Under the pieces are notes generated by a model that saw only the letters and a list, made by a program, of their open reading frames with translations, did no database searches and was not told where the DNA came from. 28,190 bases of DNA, taken from the IMG/VR virus record IMGVR_UViG_3300044712_000794, positions 1 to 28,190 of that record. One strand, given 5' to 3'. Every line of letters begins with the position of its first letter. Within the stretch, counting starts at the first letter, position 1. This document shows positions 18,572 through 27,192 of the stretch, one piece after another. The translations under genes were made by a program, and so were the position numbers. This DNA is from a virus.

Positions 18572-19804
18572 ATGAGCACCGCTGAAAGAACTGAAATTAC
18601 TGTTACGCACAGAGGGAAAAGCTACACGCTTTGGCGGCGGGGAGACAATCTCTATCTCCGGCTTCGCCGGGATGGCCGGGCAATCTGGAAGACACTCAAG
18701 ACCAGCCTCAAAGATCAGGCCGTCAAGCAGGCCAAGGTGGAGTTGGATAAGCTAGAGCGCCATGACTGGAAACCTGCGCCCAAGAAAGCCGAGGCAACGA
18801 CTACCGGCTTGGCCACCATCGGTGAGATCCTGGACCGATACCTGGCAGCCGAGCGGGACATCGCCCACGCCACCAAGAATAACTACATCGCGGCCATGGA
18901 GACCCTGCTGCGCGTTGTCACTGGCAAGAAGGATCCCCGGGCGCTCTCCTCCTCGATCCTGACCGAGGAGACACTTGACAGCTACATCGACAAGGAGAGA
19001 GCAAAAGGCCGTCCCGATCACTCCATCCATGCCAGCCTCACTCAGGCCCGGTGTATCGTCAGCCCCAAGGTCATGACGATTTACAAGGGGCTCACCATCC
19101 CCAACCTGGACGGGTTCCGCTCCCCAAGGGATTTCAAGTCAGACAAGGGGGCGGGCTTCGTGAAATTCACACGCGAGGAGGTTATCGCCCTAGAAAGCAA
19201 GGCTGACGAACTTTTCCGATCCCGCTCCCCTCTCTGGATTGTCTATGTTTTCATGAGTCAGCTTGCCCTCCGTAACAAGGAAGTGAGCTTGGCTAAGTGG
19301 AGTGATCTTGTGGAGGGAGTCGAGTACCAGGATGGCAAGCCCATCACCAAGCGCTACCTCCGGGTCCAGGCCGAGTATGCCGAGGCCAAGCCAGCATTGA
19401 TTGAGATCAGTGACGCGCTCTGGACCGGACTCCAACACTACCGGCCAACTTGCACCCACCAAGAAGATCCTGCGCCATGCTCCCTCTGCACCTACATCCT
19501 CCCTGCTGCCACCGAGACCGACCGCAAAAATCTTTGCAAAAGGGACATTAACGACGCCTTCCGAAACCTCATCGTAGGTCGAAGGAAGATCGCCTATGAG
19601 CTTCGTCGCTGGGCAGGATCGAGAATCTACACGGTCCACGGTAGCGATGCCGCCCGGAATACCCTGCGCCATGCCTCCGTCGTGACTGTGGAGAAATACT
19701 ACGCCACAGAGCTGAAGGGAGTGAAGAGCGCCGGAGCTTCTGATCTCCGAGACATTTACGGACTTAACCCCACAGAAACCACCACCAACACCACCACCCC
19801 ATGA
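18572..19804 (+). CDS. int: tyrosine recombinase (phage integrase)
   Basis: This is a 410-aa integrase. The N-terminal arm-binding region is basic (YTLWRRGDNLYLRLRRDGR), a core-binding SAM-like domain spans about residues 85-180 (ILDRYLAAERDIAHATKNNYIAAMETLL), and the catalytic domain follows. Visible catalytic elements: R234 in ALRNKEVSL; box II with YELRR at 342-346, where the usual first His is Tyr and the Arg is kept at 345; a C-terminal TLRHASVVTVEKYY with the nucleophile at Y376 or Y377. An insert with C294, H296, C303 and C306 could bind zinc. I prefer the ATG at 18572 to a GTG at 18554, since the latter lies in the third arm-type repeat. The last residues (TTTNTTTP) are encoded by a direct repeat shared with a later intergenic region. 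Confidence 0.92.
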   Translation: MSTAERTEITVTHRGKSYTLWRRGDNLYLRLRRDGRAIWKTLKTSLKDQAVKQAKVELDKLERHDWKPAPKKAEATTTGLATIGEILDRYLAAERDIAHATKNNYIAAMETLLRVVTGKKDPRALSSSILTEETLDSYIDKERAKGRPDHSIHASLTQARCIVSPKVMTIYKGLTIPNLDGFRSPRDFKSDKGAGFVKFTREEVIALESKADELFRSRSPLWIVYVFMSQLALRNKEVSLAKWSDLVEGVEYQDGKPITKRYLRVQAEYAEAKPALIEISDALWTGLQHYRPTCTHQEDPAPCSLCTYILPAATETDRKNLCKRDINDAFRNLIVGRRKIAYELRRWAGSRIYTVHGSDAARNTLRHASVVTVEKYYATELKGVKSAGASDLRDIYGLNPTETTTNTTTP

Positions 19805-19810
19805 AGACCA
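19781..19810 (+). repeat. 30-bp direct repeat, copy 1
   Basis: This begins with ACCACCAACACC and ends with ATGAAGACCA, covering the end of the integrase gene and the start of the AT-rich gene. It is 29/30 identical to 20181-20210, exactly 400 bp later. Confidence 0.9.
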
Positions 19811-20181
19811 AGAGAATAATGAACATTGGTAATTGGCCGTCTGATGATGACTCAACTGAAGTGCGCTTTCAAAAAGCCCTTAGAACATACATTGACGATG
19901 AGATAATCAGAAAAGGCAAAAAGATAGAAATAGAGTATGATTACGAATCAAAACAAATAAAGTTGTATCACCCTGAATGGGATAAGTTTTCTGATTCTCC
20001 ACATGCTATATTCCCGAATCTTTCATCGACATTGACGTTAAAAGAAATAAGCCTTAAACGATTCCTACAGAAAACATTTAGGCAGCTAAATGAAAACGGT
20101 AATCGTGAGGCATTTGCAGAGTTAGCTGATTTGCTTACATCTTTAGGCAAACATTACTCATCGTACGTATGGGAGGATTAA
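19801..20181 (+). CDS. AT-rich cargo gene of unknown function
   Basis: This is a 126-aa acidic protein (MKTKRIMNIGNWPSDDDSTEV...KHYSSYVWED) with no family I recognise. The middle is lysine/isoleucine-rich (KGKKIEIEYDYESKQIKLYHPEW) and the C-terminal half is helical (FRQLNENGNREAFAELADLLTSLGKHY). By hand count positions 19811-20180 are about 36% G+C, against roughly 57-65% in neighbouring sampled lines. The gene is exactly bracketed by a 30-bp direct repeat that includes its start codon. This suggests recent acquisition as a cargo (moron) gene. Its ATG overlaps the integrase stop. Confidence 0.78.
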   Translation: MKTKRIMNIGNWPSDDDSTEVRFQKALRTYIDDEIIRKGKKIEIEYDYESKQIKLYHPEWDKFSDSPHAIFPNLSSTLTLKEISLKRFLQKTFRQLNENGNREAFAELADLLTSLGKHYSSYVWED

Positions 20182-20210
20182 CCACCAACACCTCCACCCC
20201 ATGAAGACCA
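20181..20210 (+). repeat. 30-bp direct repeat, copy 2
   Basis: This is 29/30 identical to 19781-19810. It covers the leader and the first codons (MKT) of the next gene. Confidence 0.9.
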
Positions 20211-20509
20211 CCATCACACTTGCCACACTTATCCTTGCAATTTCAGCAATAAATTGTGCAGCCCAGGATTGCGATCCTGACCCCATGGCAGCGGTTGGCG
20301 CAGCCATGATTGTCGGCGGACAGAATACAGGACCCGTCCCTCAGCAGATCAATGACAATGGGCGCAATGCCTGGGTCACAGGAGACGGGAAAGGATCTGG
20401 CGTCATCTACCAGGACCGCGGCCCGACCTACATCCAGAAGGTAGGAGATACCACCTTCATCGTCCCGACCGCCAACCCTCCAGCCTGTCAGAGGAACCGC
20501 CAGCCCTAA
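20201..20509 (+). CDS. small secreted/periplasmic protein
   Basis: This is a 102-aa protein with a Sec signal peptide (MKTTITLATLILAISAINCAAQ), likely cut near AA-Q; there is no good lipobox. The mature part is Cys-containing and Gly/Asn/Pro-rich (DCDPDPMAAVGAAMIVGGQNTGPVPQQINDNGRNAWVTGDGKGSGVIYQDRGPTYIQK). Function unknown. In the ancestral arrangement it may have followed the integrase directly. It ends 1 nt before the stop of the convergent giant gene, with no terminator between them. Confidence 0.72.
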   Translation: MKTTITLATLILAISAINCAAQDCDPDPMAAVGAAMIVGGQNTGPVPQQINDNGRNAWVTGDGKGSGVIYQDRGPTYIQKVGDTTFIVPTANPPACQRNRQP

Positions 20510-20510
20510 G

Positions 20511-23500
20511 CTAGCGGCTCTTAGCCCATGCGGCCTTCATTCCGTCCGTGATCCCGTTGATCGTCCGGACAGCCCGCGCCCCGGCTGCAACATCACCCTT
20601 CTCGACCGAGGAGCGCATCGCCTCGATCTGAGGCCGGTAAATCTGGCCATACCATTGCTTGAGGACTGCAAAGCGGAGCGTCTGCTGCGGCGTCCGCTTC
20701 TCTGCTAGCTTCTGGAGCCATGCGTATTCCCTAGTGGCGGCGCGGGCATCTTCTGAGAGATCGACGCGGACCTGAGCGATAGCCTTCTCATCTCCGGCCA
20801 CCTCATCCCGGTCCCGCTCGGCCTCGCCTGCGTCAGTGATTTTGAGGAAACGATTGATCGGAGCCGTTGAGGAGATGGCAAACTCCTGGACCGTGTTGCT
20901 CTTCTCGTCGTAGCGCAGGAAGTTAGAGACACCCATCTTGTCCAAGGAGTGAATGATCATCTTCTTGGCGGCTGGCCAGCCACCGGCCTTCAGCTCGTCA
21001 TCAGTCAGGATGGCGCGGCCGCGGTGCTCGTCGATAGGATTCATCCCCATGGCATAGGCACCCCATTTAGCCGGGAGAGAGAGGAAGGGATTGAGGGAAG
21101 GCAGTTCACCACCTGGGACCGAGGCGATTTGGCCGAAGCCGATGCCCGTCTTCTCCCCATTGAGCTGGCGGAGCGTCGCGGTCAGGCCGTAATAGACCAT
21201 GCCATTGATGGCCCGGTCCACCTCATCGACCGGCCAGCGAAGATAGGCCGTCTTGGAGCCATAGTCCCCCGTGGTCGTGGTGCCGATAGGAATGGAGTGG
21301 TAGGCATAGACATCCCGATCCGGGATCTTGCGGAAGATGCCGGCCATGTCATCGCCAAAGAAACCTTCCCTCGCCAGGACCGTCATCACCGTGGTCAGGA
21401 ACCCCCCGAAGAAGAGATAGCTCAGGAGGTAATCAGCCTGCGACTTGCGCCCTTTCTCCCGTCCTGCGAGGAGCTTCATCGAGGACTCCCAGGAGCGCAT
21501 CGTGATATTGATGAAGGGGAAGAGAATGCCTGGGGTTGAGATACCGTTGCCCTTCTTCATGTAGTTAGGGACGCCCATGTAGTTACGGACATAGGCGGCC
21601 GCCTCACGAGTCGGCCATCCGAGATCCTTGGCGAGCACCTTGTAGGCCGAGACCTTGGGAAGCGCTTCCATGATTTGCCCGGCAAACTGGATCGAGCGGA
21701 GATAGGAGAGCACCGGCTTGACGAACCACTTACCGGCAAAGGCTGATTGCTCTTCTTCCGGGAGGATATTGTATTGGCGCAAGATGTCACCGAGAGCGCC
21801 GTGAGAGTCAGCCGTCGCGTAGAAGGACTCATGCGGCCCTACCATGGCTCCGTTTTGGAGCATCTCGATCAGGAGATCATCCGCCTGGCCGGAGATCCGG
21901 TTGACCAGGGGAGAGGATCCAATGTTGATCGGGATCGCGGCCAGCATCTTCCCGAGAGCCATGCCGATAGCGCTTCCGACATAGCTTCCGACTTGGCCGG
22001 AGGCGACGGCAGCGGCCGGACCACCGACGAATCCGATGGTCGATCCCACGGCCGTCCCCAGGACACCCCCTGCCGTCGTGGCCAGAGCCTCGCGGCCCTG
22101 CGGCTGGAGCATCGCAAGGGCAAGCTGGTAGGCCTGCTGCCCTAGGATCTTTCCACGGGTCTTATCGGGGGCATTCCGCATCGTGCGGAGCAGATCGCGC
22201 ATCGGCGAGAGCGCGAGCTGGAAGCTGGGATTGTATTTGATGATCAGCGGGTAGGCAGCGCTACTCCATAGGAAGGAGAGCGCCTGCATGAGTCCGTCCT
22301 GGTGGGCGGGACTCATCGAGTCAAAGACATCCGCATAGCGCTCCGGGAGGTGGACCCCGCGGAGCTTGCCATCGACGCGGTAGGTGAGCGTCTTCCACCC
22401 CACCTCACGGGTTGGGACCGGCACATTGCGGCGGCCATCCCATCGCATCTCGGCATCCCGGATCAGCCCGGAGAAGTTCTGCTTCATCCAGTTAAAGAAG
22501 GTGGTCTTTGCCTTGTTCGACTGTGCGGCGCGGCGCATCGCCGCCATCTTGAGGACGGATTGCGTGTAGGGATTGGCGATCTGGTCGAGCGTGCCGACTT
22601 GCTTCACGATCCCGGCCGGGACATAGCGATCCGCATACTTGAGCGGCGTGAAGGTGGCGTAGGCGTCCTTGTTCGGGACCAGGAGCGTGTCAAAGATTTC
22701 ACGGGAAATGATCCCGGCATCCACGGCATCCGAGAGGACAGAGAAAATCTTATCATGGAAGGCCTCTGCGGCCTGCTTGAGCGCGGCCCACTGCTCGGGG
22801 GACATGTCGGCCTGCTGCTGATCGAGGAGAGCCTGGGCGATGACGGGATCTTTGCCGTCCGGATTCGCCATGACGGTGCGGCCGGTGACTTCTATTTCGC
22901 TTTCCTGCTCCGTGGCTTTCCCGACTTGGCGCTCCACCTCGATCCGCTCATTGGCGATACGGTAGTTCTCCAGATAGATCCCGAGGTCATCATCAGTGAG
23001 ACCGACTGCCTGGAGAATCGGCGAGACCTTGGCCGTGATCTCCATGAGATCGGCCTGGACGGAGGAGTTGGCCAGCGGCATCTCCTCAAAGAGCCAGTCC
23101 ATCCGATCCTTGGCCGTGAGTGGCTGGCCGGACCGGCGCTTCTGGTGCATCAGCTCGACGGCAGGCTGTGCGTAGAAGTAATAGGCATCCTTGGCACGCT
23201 CCCACAGCCGGAGAGGAGACTTGGCCCATGCCTTCATGGCAGCGGAGCGCTTCTTGACCAGCTCGCTCGCTTTGGCATAGCCAGCCTTAGACTCGGCGAG
23301 GCGGGTCCGATTGACGGCCTCCGGACCCTTGGCCAGGAACGTCTGGATGGCCGTGATCGCCTCCTTGATCTCAGGCTTGCGCTCCACATTCAGCCAGAAG
23401 GCCTCCCAAAACGAAGGAGCCCTCAGCTCCAGGTCAGCCGGAGAGTTAAAGAGGACCGAGATGGCATCGGCGTAGAGCTCGGCGGAGCTCTTGCGATACT

Positions 23501-26500
23501 TCACATAGGAAGCCGGGGCAGAGATCTCGTCGAATGGCTTCCACCACTTGCTCAGTTCGATGAGTTCATCGCGGATCAGCTTGGCACTGGCTAGGTTGCG
23601 GCGGCGATACTCCATCCTCATGGCTGAGTCGATGGCTGCCTTGAGTTCTTGCGGAGTGGGATTGCGCCCGGCCGTGACAACTTCCTTCTCCACCGTCTGC
23701 GTGCCGATCTGCTCCTGCTTACCGAAGCGCTTGATCCGCTCGTCCACGATCCCTTTCATGGCCGACTTCACGATGGCCTTCTTGGTGGCGGCATCCTGCT
23801 TGGCAAACCAGTCGTAGAGCTCAGGAAGTTCGGTCCTGGCATTCAGGCCGAAGAGACTCTTCACATCCTCGGCAGAGATCCCGAGCGTGCGATAGACCGG
23901 CTCCTCGACAATGACCTTCTCGATTACTTCTCCGAGGGATCGGCGGAGCTCGGACTCGGCCTCGGCCGCAAGCTGGCGGCGCTCCTCGGCGGTGGTGATT
24001 TTGCCCGAGAGCTGCGGCTCCGGGGATGCCCCGAGGGGCATGGTTTGTTTGAGATAGCTCAGGAGAGACCCGAGACGGCCCAGGATATTCCCCCGCTTGA
24101 GGGACTCGTCGGGGAGGTAGTCAATCCAGTGACCAAGCTCATGCGCAAGCGTCATGGCTATTGATCGAGGATTGGCAAAGAGATCGGCTCGGATCGAGAT
24201 GCGGCCCTTGCCGACTCCCGTGAAGAGACCCAGGGATCTCATGCGGCGGCGGACCTCGGGAGACATGCCGGTGGCCTCGCGGAACCATCGGATCAGCTCC
24301 GGTGCCTCAATGGGGAGCACGCGGTCGGTGGCCCCCAGGACCTCCGGCATCTCCCAGCCTGGTCCACTTGCCATGACGGTGGCCTCCTTGGGAATGGAAG
24401 GACCGGCCTCAGCGGCAGCGGATCCACCAGCCTTGCCTTGCGGCCCATAGTCAGCGGTGCCTGAGAATCCCCCGGAGAACATGTCCCCCTGGGCGGCATC
24501 GGCCGCGGCCTTCTCCTGACGGAGACGCTCAGCCTCGGCCAGCTCGGCGGGTGTAGCCGACGTATCAACCTGGCCAGAGAGATTGAATGGCATCTCCTGA
24601 CCTCCAAAGAGATCATTCCCTGCGGTTTGGGTCGCCGGAGGGGGCGGCGGCGGTGCCATCTCGGCGGCTGCCTGCTCGGTCGAGACCCCGGAGACTTCGG
24701 CCATGATCTCAGGATCGGTGTAGAAAGACTTGTAGCGTGCAGCTAGGGCTTGCAGTTCGCCGACCCGCTTGAGGATCCCCTCCGGGTCCTTGACATTGAC
24801 ACCTAGCTTGGCGGCAGCCTCCGGACGCTTGGCGGCGGACTGGACCGCGGCGATCTGATCATTGATCTCGCGCACCTTGGCGGCGGCGGCCTTGGCGATT
24901 TCCTCTCCACGCTGGAGAGCGGCGTCACTGGTGCCGAAGAGATCCCCCTGGGATCCCTGGGCGGCCATCGCCTTGCTGGCCTTGATGTATCCCAGATAGC
25001 CGGAGATCACCTCCGGTGCCATCTTCTTGAGAGCGGCGGCGATCCCCGCCTGCTGAAGCTCTATGTCGTTGGGAGCGGCTGTTGCGATGGCGAGGGTTCG
25101 CGCCTCATTGATTCTTCCTGCTTGGTATGCAGCGTAGAGATCAGGTCCCGCACCCGTTCCAATTCTGAATCCGGCGCGGCCTTTAGCTCTCGATAAGAGT
25201 CCTCTCTGTGCTGCTTTATCTTCTGTAATCGAAGTGTTTCTGAAGTAGTTTGCATAGTCTTTAACCTCACCTTTCTCATCGAGGATGTTTAGCTCCGCGT
25301 CAAGCGACATTGCCATCGGCTTTGTGAATCCATCCGCCTCCCGCATGATATAGACCGGCACGCTATCCAGTCCGTTTCTCTTGGCCGCGTCAAAGCGATG
25401 CCTCCCTGAGATCAACTCATGATCGCCGTTATTGCGCTGCCAAACCATGAGATGCCCAAAAGCCCGCATGTCGATATTGCCTTCGATCTGCTGGCCCCGC
25501 ACGACGCCGGTATCCGGATCGGCATTCTCCTTAAAGTTAGGCACATCCTCTGAGAGCTTGATGTCAGAGACCTTGAGCTTTGATTCCGTGTAGGGAATGG
25601 AAGCCCCCCCGGTTGTCTCAGGATCAGTGTATCCTGTGATCGGCTCCAACTCTGCCAAGTCATCGGCCGGAGCTTGCGACTTAGCAGGATCGACTTGCGA
25701 CATTGCAGCCGGAGCTTGCGACTTAGCGGGAAATTCTTGCCCATGAACCGTCGGAATCGACAAATTTCCGTCGATTGTTGGAGTTAGCGGGGCTGGATTG
25801 GCCGGTGAAGCGAGGGCTGCGCGGCCCGGCATGGCAATCACGCCATCGGGAGTATTGGCCGGGGCGGCATTGTTCCGATCCATGGTGAAGGCACTACTTG
25901 GAGCATCCTCCATGGGGATCAGCTCACCCAGGTCAGCGGGAGCAGCAGCGGGTGGCTGTCCCGGCAATCCATCGACTCTCGCCCCTCGACTCTCGACTCC
26001 ATCTCCCAGCGCCACTTCGGTCTTGAGCGCTTCCGGTTTGCCCAGGAAGGAAGTTCCCTGCATCCGCATGGTTCCGCGGGCCTGAGGACCATACTCACCA
26101 CGGACAGACTCGGCCACCTTGAGTGCCGTCGTGACGGCTTCGTTATCCATGGCCGAGAGAGATTCCCCGGCCTGCTTCTTGGCAATGAGCCCCTGAATGT
26201 CTCCGAGCTCATAGCGCTTGTTCTGGACCGTGAGTCCGGAGAGCAGCGCTCCCATGACCGCAGACTGGAAGGAGCCCTGCCAGGTCGGACCCTCCGGCGT
26301 CTCATCTCCTGAAGCAAAAGCCTGATCGGCTAGCTTCCAGGTAATATCGGTAGCGGCACCTGTACCGGCTCCGAGCCCGACGACCTTCCCTGCGAACTTG
26401 GCGGCTTCCAGTGCTCCCTTGGTCTCCCGCACGAGCTGAATCCCCTTGATCAGGTTGTAGGGTGCGGCGGGGGCGGTGATGGCGATGGATGCCAACTCTC

Positions 26501-27188
26501 CCGCGGCATTGTATCCTGGTCGGGCTTGGCTTGCGGAAAGGTAGCTGGAGAACTCCGAGTCATTCTCGGCCAGCGTCTTGTAGAGTGCATCGTATCCACG
26601 ACCGGCTGCATAGCCTCCCGCGATTCCTCCGACAGTCCCGGTGGCCAAGGCGGCTGGACCGGCAGCCATTCCTGCGACAGCAGGGATCGCTGCGCCTCCC
26701 ATGAATCCCATCGTGACAGCCCCACCTCGGCCGAGCCCGTAGAGGAGAGCTTTCCCCTCGGGGGATGACCCGGCGGCGGCTTCCAGATCGCGGCGTCGTC
26801 GGGCGGTCTCCTCGATCTTTGGTGCATTGGATGATAGTTTGCTGAAGGTTTGCTGATCGATCAGACCGGAGGCGTAGGCGCTCTCCACTCCCTTGCCATA
26901 GCGGAGGGGGTCGATTTCAATACCGGCAGAAGTGACCTTGAAGGGCTCCGACTTCTCATTCCAGCGATTAGCCGGGGAGAGCGGGTCGGTCCCTTCGAGT
27001 GCGAAGCCAGCTTTGGATGGATCGAGCGGAGCGCCCGTGCGATCCACGGCGACCAGGGGAGGGTTCTCCCTGGCGTCGATAGGAGCCACAAACTCCAGAT
27101 CCATGAGAGGATCGGGAGCGGATGACTCCTGTGTGATCGGTCCGACGTAATCGAGCGCGGCCAACTCGTCCTGCGCGGGAGAGGCCAT
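20511..27188 (-). CDS. giant polyvalent internal-virion/ejection protein (ParB-like and HExxH domains)
   Basis: This is a 2225-aa protein. Segments in order: an acidic N-terminus with short repeats (LAALDYVGPI, LMDLEFVAPI); a Gly/Ala-rich hydrophobic region at about 148-200; a low-complexity Ala/Pro linker at about 375-520 with a 14-residue tandem repeat (AKSQAPA); a ParB-like nuclease domain at about 525-660 with ISGRHRFDAAKRNG (H597); coiled coil; a zinc-peptidase-like HELGHWID at 1016-1023 with a possible third ligand E1237 in SAELYADAISVLFNSP; a long alpha-helical region with LQLALSPMRDLLRTMRNAP; a glycine zipper at about 1700-1746; a transmembrane-like helix at about 1918-1936; and a C-terminal helical domain. 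Phage polyvalent proteins of this type are packaged and ejected with DNA and often carry anti-defence effectors. I chose the ATG at 27188, 4 nt after the upstream stop. No sequence break is apparent. Confidence 0.82.
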   Translation of the reverse strand: MASPAQDELAALDYVGPITQESSAPDPLMDLEFVAPIDARENPPLVAVDRTGAPLDPSKAGFALEGTDPLSPANRWNEKSEPFKVTSAGIEIDPLRYGKGVESAYASGLIDQQTFSKLSSNAPKIEETARRRRDLEAAAGSSPEGKALLYGLGRGGAVTMGFMGGAAIPAVAGMAAGPAALATGTVGGIAGGYAAGRGYDALYKTLAENDSEFSSYLSASQARPGYNAAGELASIAITAPAAPYNLIKGIQLVRETKGALEAAKFAGKVVGLGAGTGAATDITWKLADQAFASGDETPEGPTWQGSFQSAVMGALLSGLTVQNKRYELGDIQGLIAKKQAGESLSAMDNEAVTTALKVAESVRGEYGPQARGTMRMQGTSFLGKPEALKTEVALGDGVESRGARVDGLPGQPPAAAPADLGELIPMEDAPSSAFTMDRNNAAPANTPDGVIAMPGRAALASPANPAPLTPTIDGNLSIPTVHGQEFPAKSQAPAAMSQVDPAKSQAPADDLAELEPITGYTDPETTGGASIPYTESKLKVSDIKLSEDVPNFKENADPDTGVVRGQQIEGNIDMRAFGHLMVWQRNNGDHELISGRHRFDAAKRNGLDSVPVYIMREADGFTKPMAMSLDAELNILDEKGEVKDYANYFRNTSITEDKAAQRGLLSRAKGRAGFRIGTGAGPDLYAAYQAGRINEARTLAIATAAPNDIELQQAGIAAALKKMAPEVISGYLGYIKASKAMAAQGSQGDLFGTSDAALQRGEEIAKAAAAKVREINDQIAAVQSAAKRPEAAAKLGVNVKDPEGILKRVGELQALAARYKSFYTDPEIMAEVSGVSTEQAAAEMAPPPPPPATQTAGNDLFGGQEMPFNLSGQVDTSATPAELAEAERLRQEKAAADAAQGDMFSGGFSGTADYGPQGKAGGSAAAEAGPSIPKEATVMASGPGWEMPEVLGATDRVLPIEAPELIRWFREATGMSPEVRRRMRSLGLFTGVGKGRISIRADLFANPRSIAMTLAHELGHWIDYLPDESLKRGNILGRLGSLLSYLKQTMPLGASPEPQLSGKITTAEERRQLAAEAESELRRSLGEVIEKVIVEEPVYRTLGISAEDVKSLFGLNARTELPELYDWFAKQDAATKKAIVKSAMKGIVDERIKRFGKQEQIGTQTVEKEVVTAGRNPTPQELKAAIDSAMRMEYRRRNLASAKLIRDELIELSKWWKPFDEISAPASYVKYRKSSAELYADAISVLFNSPADLELRAPSFWEAFWLNVERKPEIKEAITAIQTFLAKGPEAVNRTRLAESKAGYAKASELVKKRSAAMKAWAKSPLRLWERAKDAYYFYAQPAVELMHQKRRSGQPLTAKDRMDWLFEEMPLANSSVQADLMEITAKVSPILQAVGLTDDDLGIYLENYRIANERIEVERQVGKATEQESEIEVTGRTVMANPDGKDPVIAQALLDQQQADMSPEQWAALKQAAEAFHDKIFSVLSDAVDAGIISREIFDTLLVPNKDAYATFTPLKYADRYVPAGIVKQVGTLDQIANPYTQSVLKMAAMRRAAQSNKAKTTFFNWMKQNFSGLIRDAEMRWDGRRNVPVPTREVGWKTLTYRVDGKLRGVHLPERYADVFDSMSPAHQDGLMQALSFLWSSAAYPLIIKYNPSFQLALSPMRDLLRTMRNAPDKTRGKILGQQAYQLALAMLQPQGREALATTAGGVLGTAVGSTIGFVGGPAAAVASGQVGSYVGSAIGMALGKMLAAIPINIGSSPLVNRISGQADDLLIEMLQNGAMVGPHESFYATADSHGALGDILRQYNILPEEEQSAFAGKWFVKPVLSYLRSIQFAGQIMEALPKVSAYKVLAKDLGWPTREAAAYVRNYMGVPNYMKKGNGISTPGILFPFINITMRSWESSMKLLAGREKGRKSQADYLLSYLFFGGFLTTVMTVLAREGFFGDDMAGIFRKIPDRDVYAYHSIPIGTTTTGDYGSKTAYLRWPVDEVDRAINGMVYYGLTATLRQLNGEKTGIGFGQIASVPGGELPSLNPFLSLPAKWGAYAMGMNPIDEHRGRAILTDDELKAGGWPAAKKMIIHSLDKMGVSNFLRYDEKSNTVQEFAISSTAPINRFLKITDAGEAERDRDEVAGDEKAIAQVRVDLSEDARAATREYAWLQKLAEKRTPQQTLRFAVLKQWYGQIYRPQIEAMRSSVEKGDVAAGARAVRTINGITDGMKAAWAKSR
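25666..25688. repeat. 23-bp tandem repeat in the giant gene, copy 1
   Basis: This matches 25708-25730 with one difference (GCAGG versus GCGGG at the end). The period is 42 bp (14 residues), encoding AKSQAPA units in the linker before the ParB-like domain. Confidence 0.75.
25708..25730. repeat. 23-bp tandem repeat in the giant gene, copy 2
   Basis: Second unit of the repeat at 25666-25688. Confidence 0.75.
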
Positions 27189-27192
27189 GTGA

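Noticed and set aside
19190-19855. A 221-codon minus-strand frame antisense to the integrase
   Set aside because: Antisense shadow of a well-supported integrase; no domain seen.
20281-20509. Lipobox in the secreted 102-aa protein
   Set aside because: The Cys in AINC is preceded by Asn, which does not fit the lipobox consensus; an ordinary Sec signal is more likely.
20505-20530. A bidirectional terminator between the convergent genes
   Set aside because: Only a weak 5-bp CTAAG/CTTAG pair is present, without a T-run on either side.
22302-23594. A 430-codon plus-strand open frame antisense to the giant gene
   Set aside because: The composition (Gly/Arg/Leu-rich, many short repeats) is that of an antisense shadow in high-GC coding DNA; no motif or start signal supports it.
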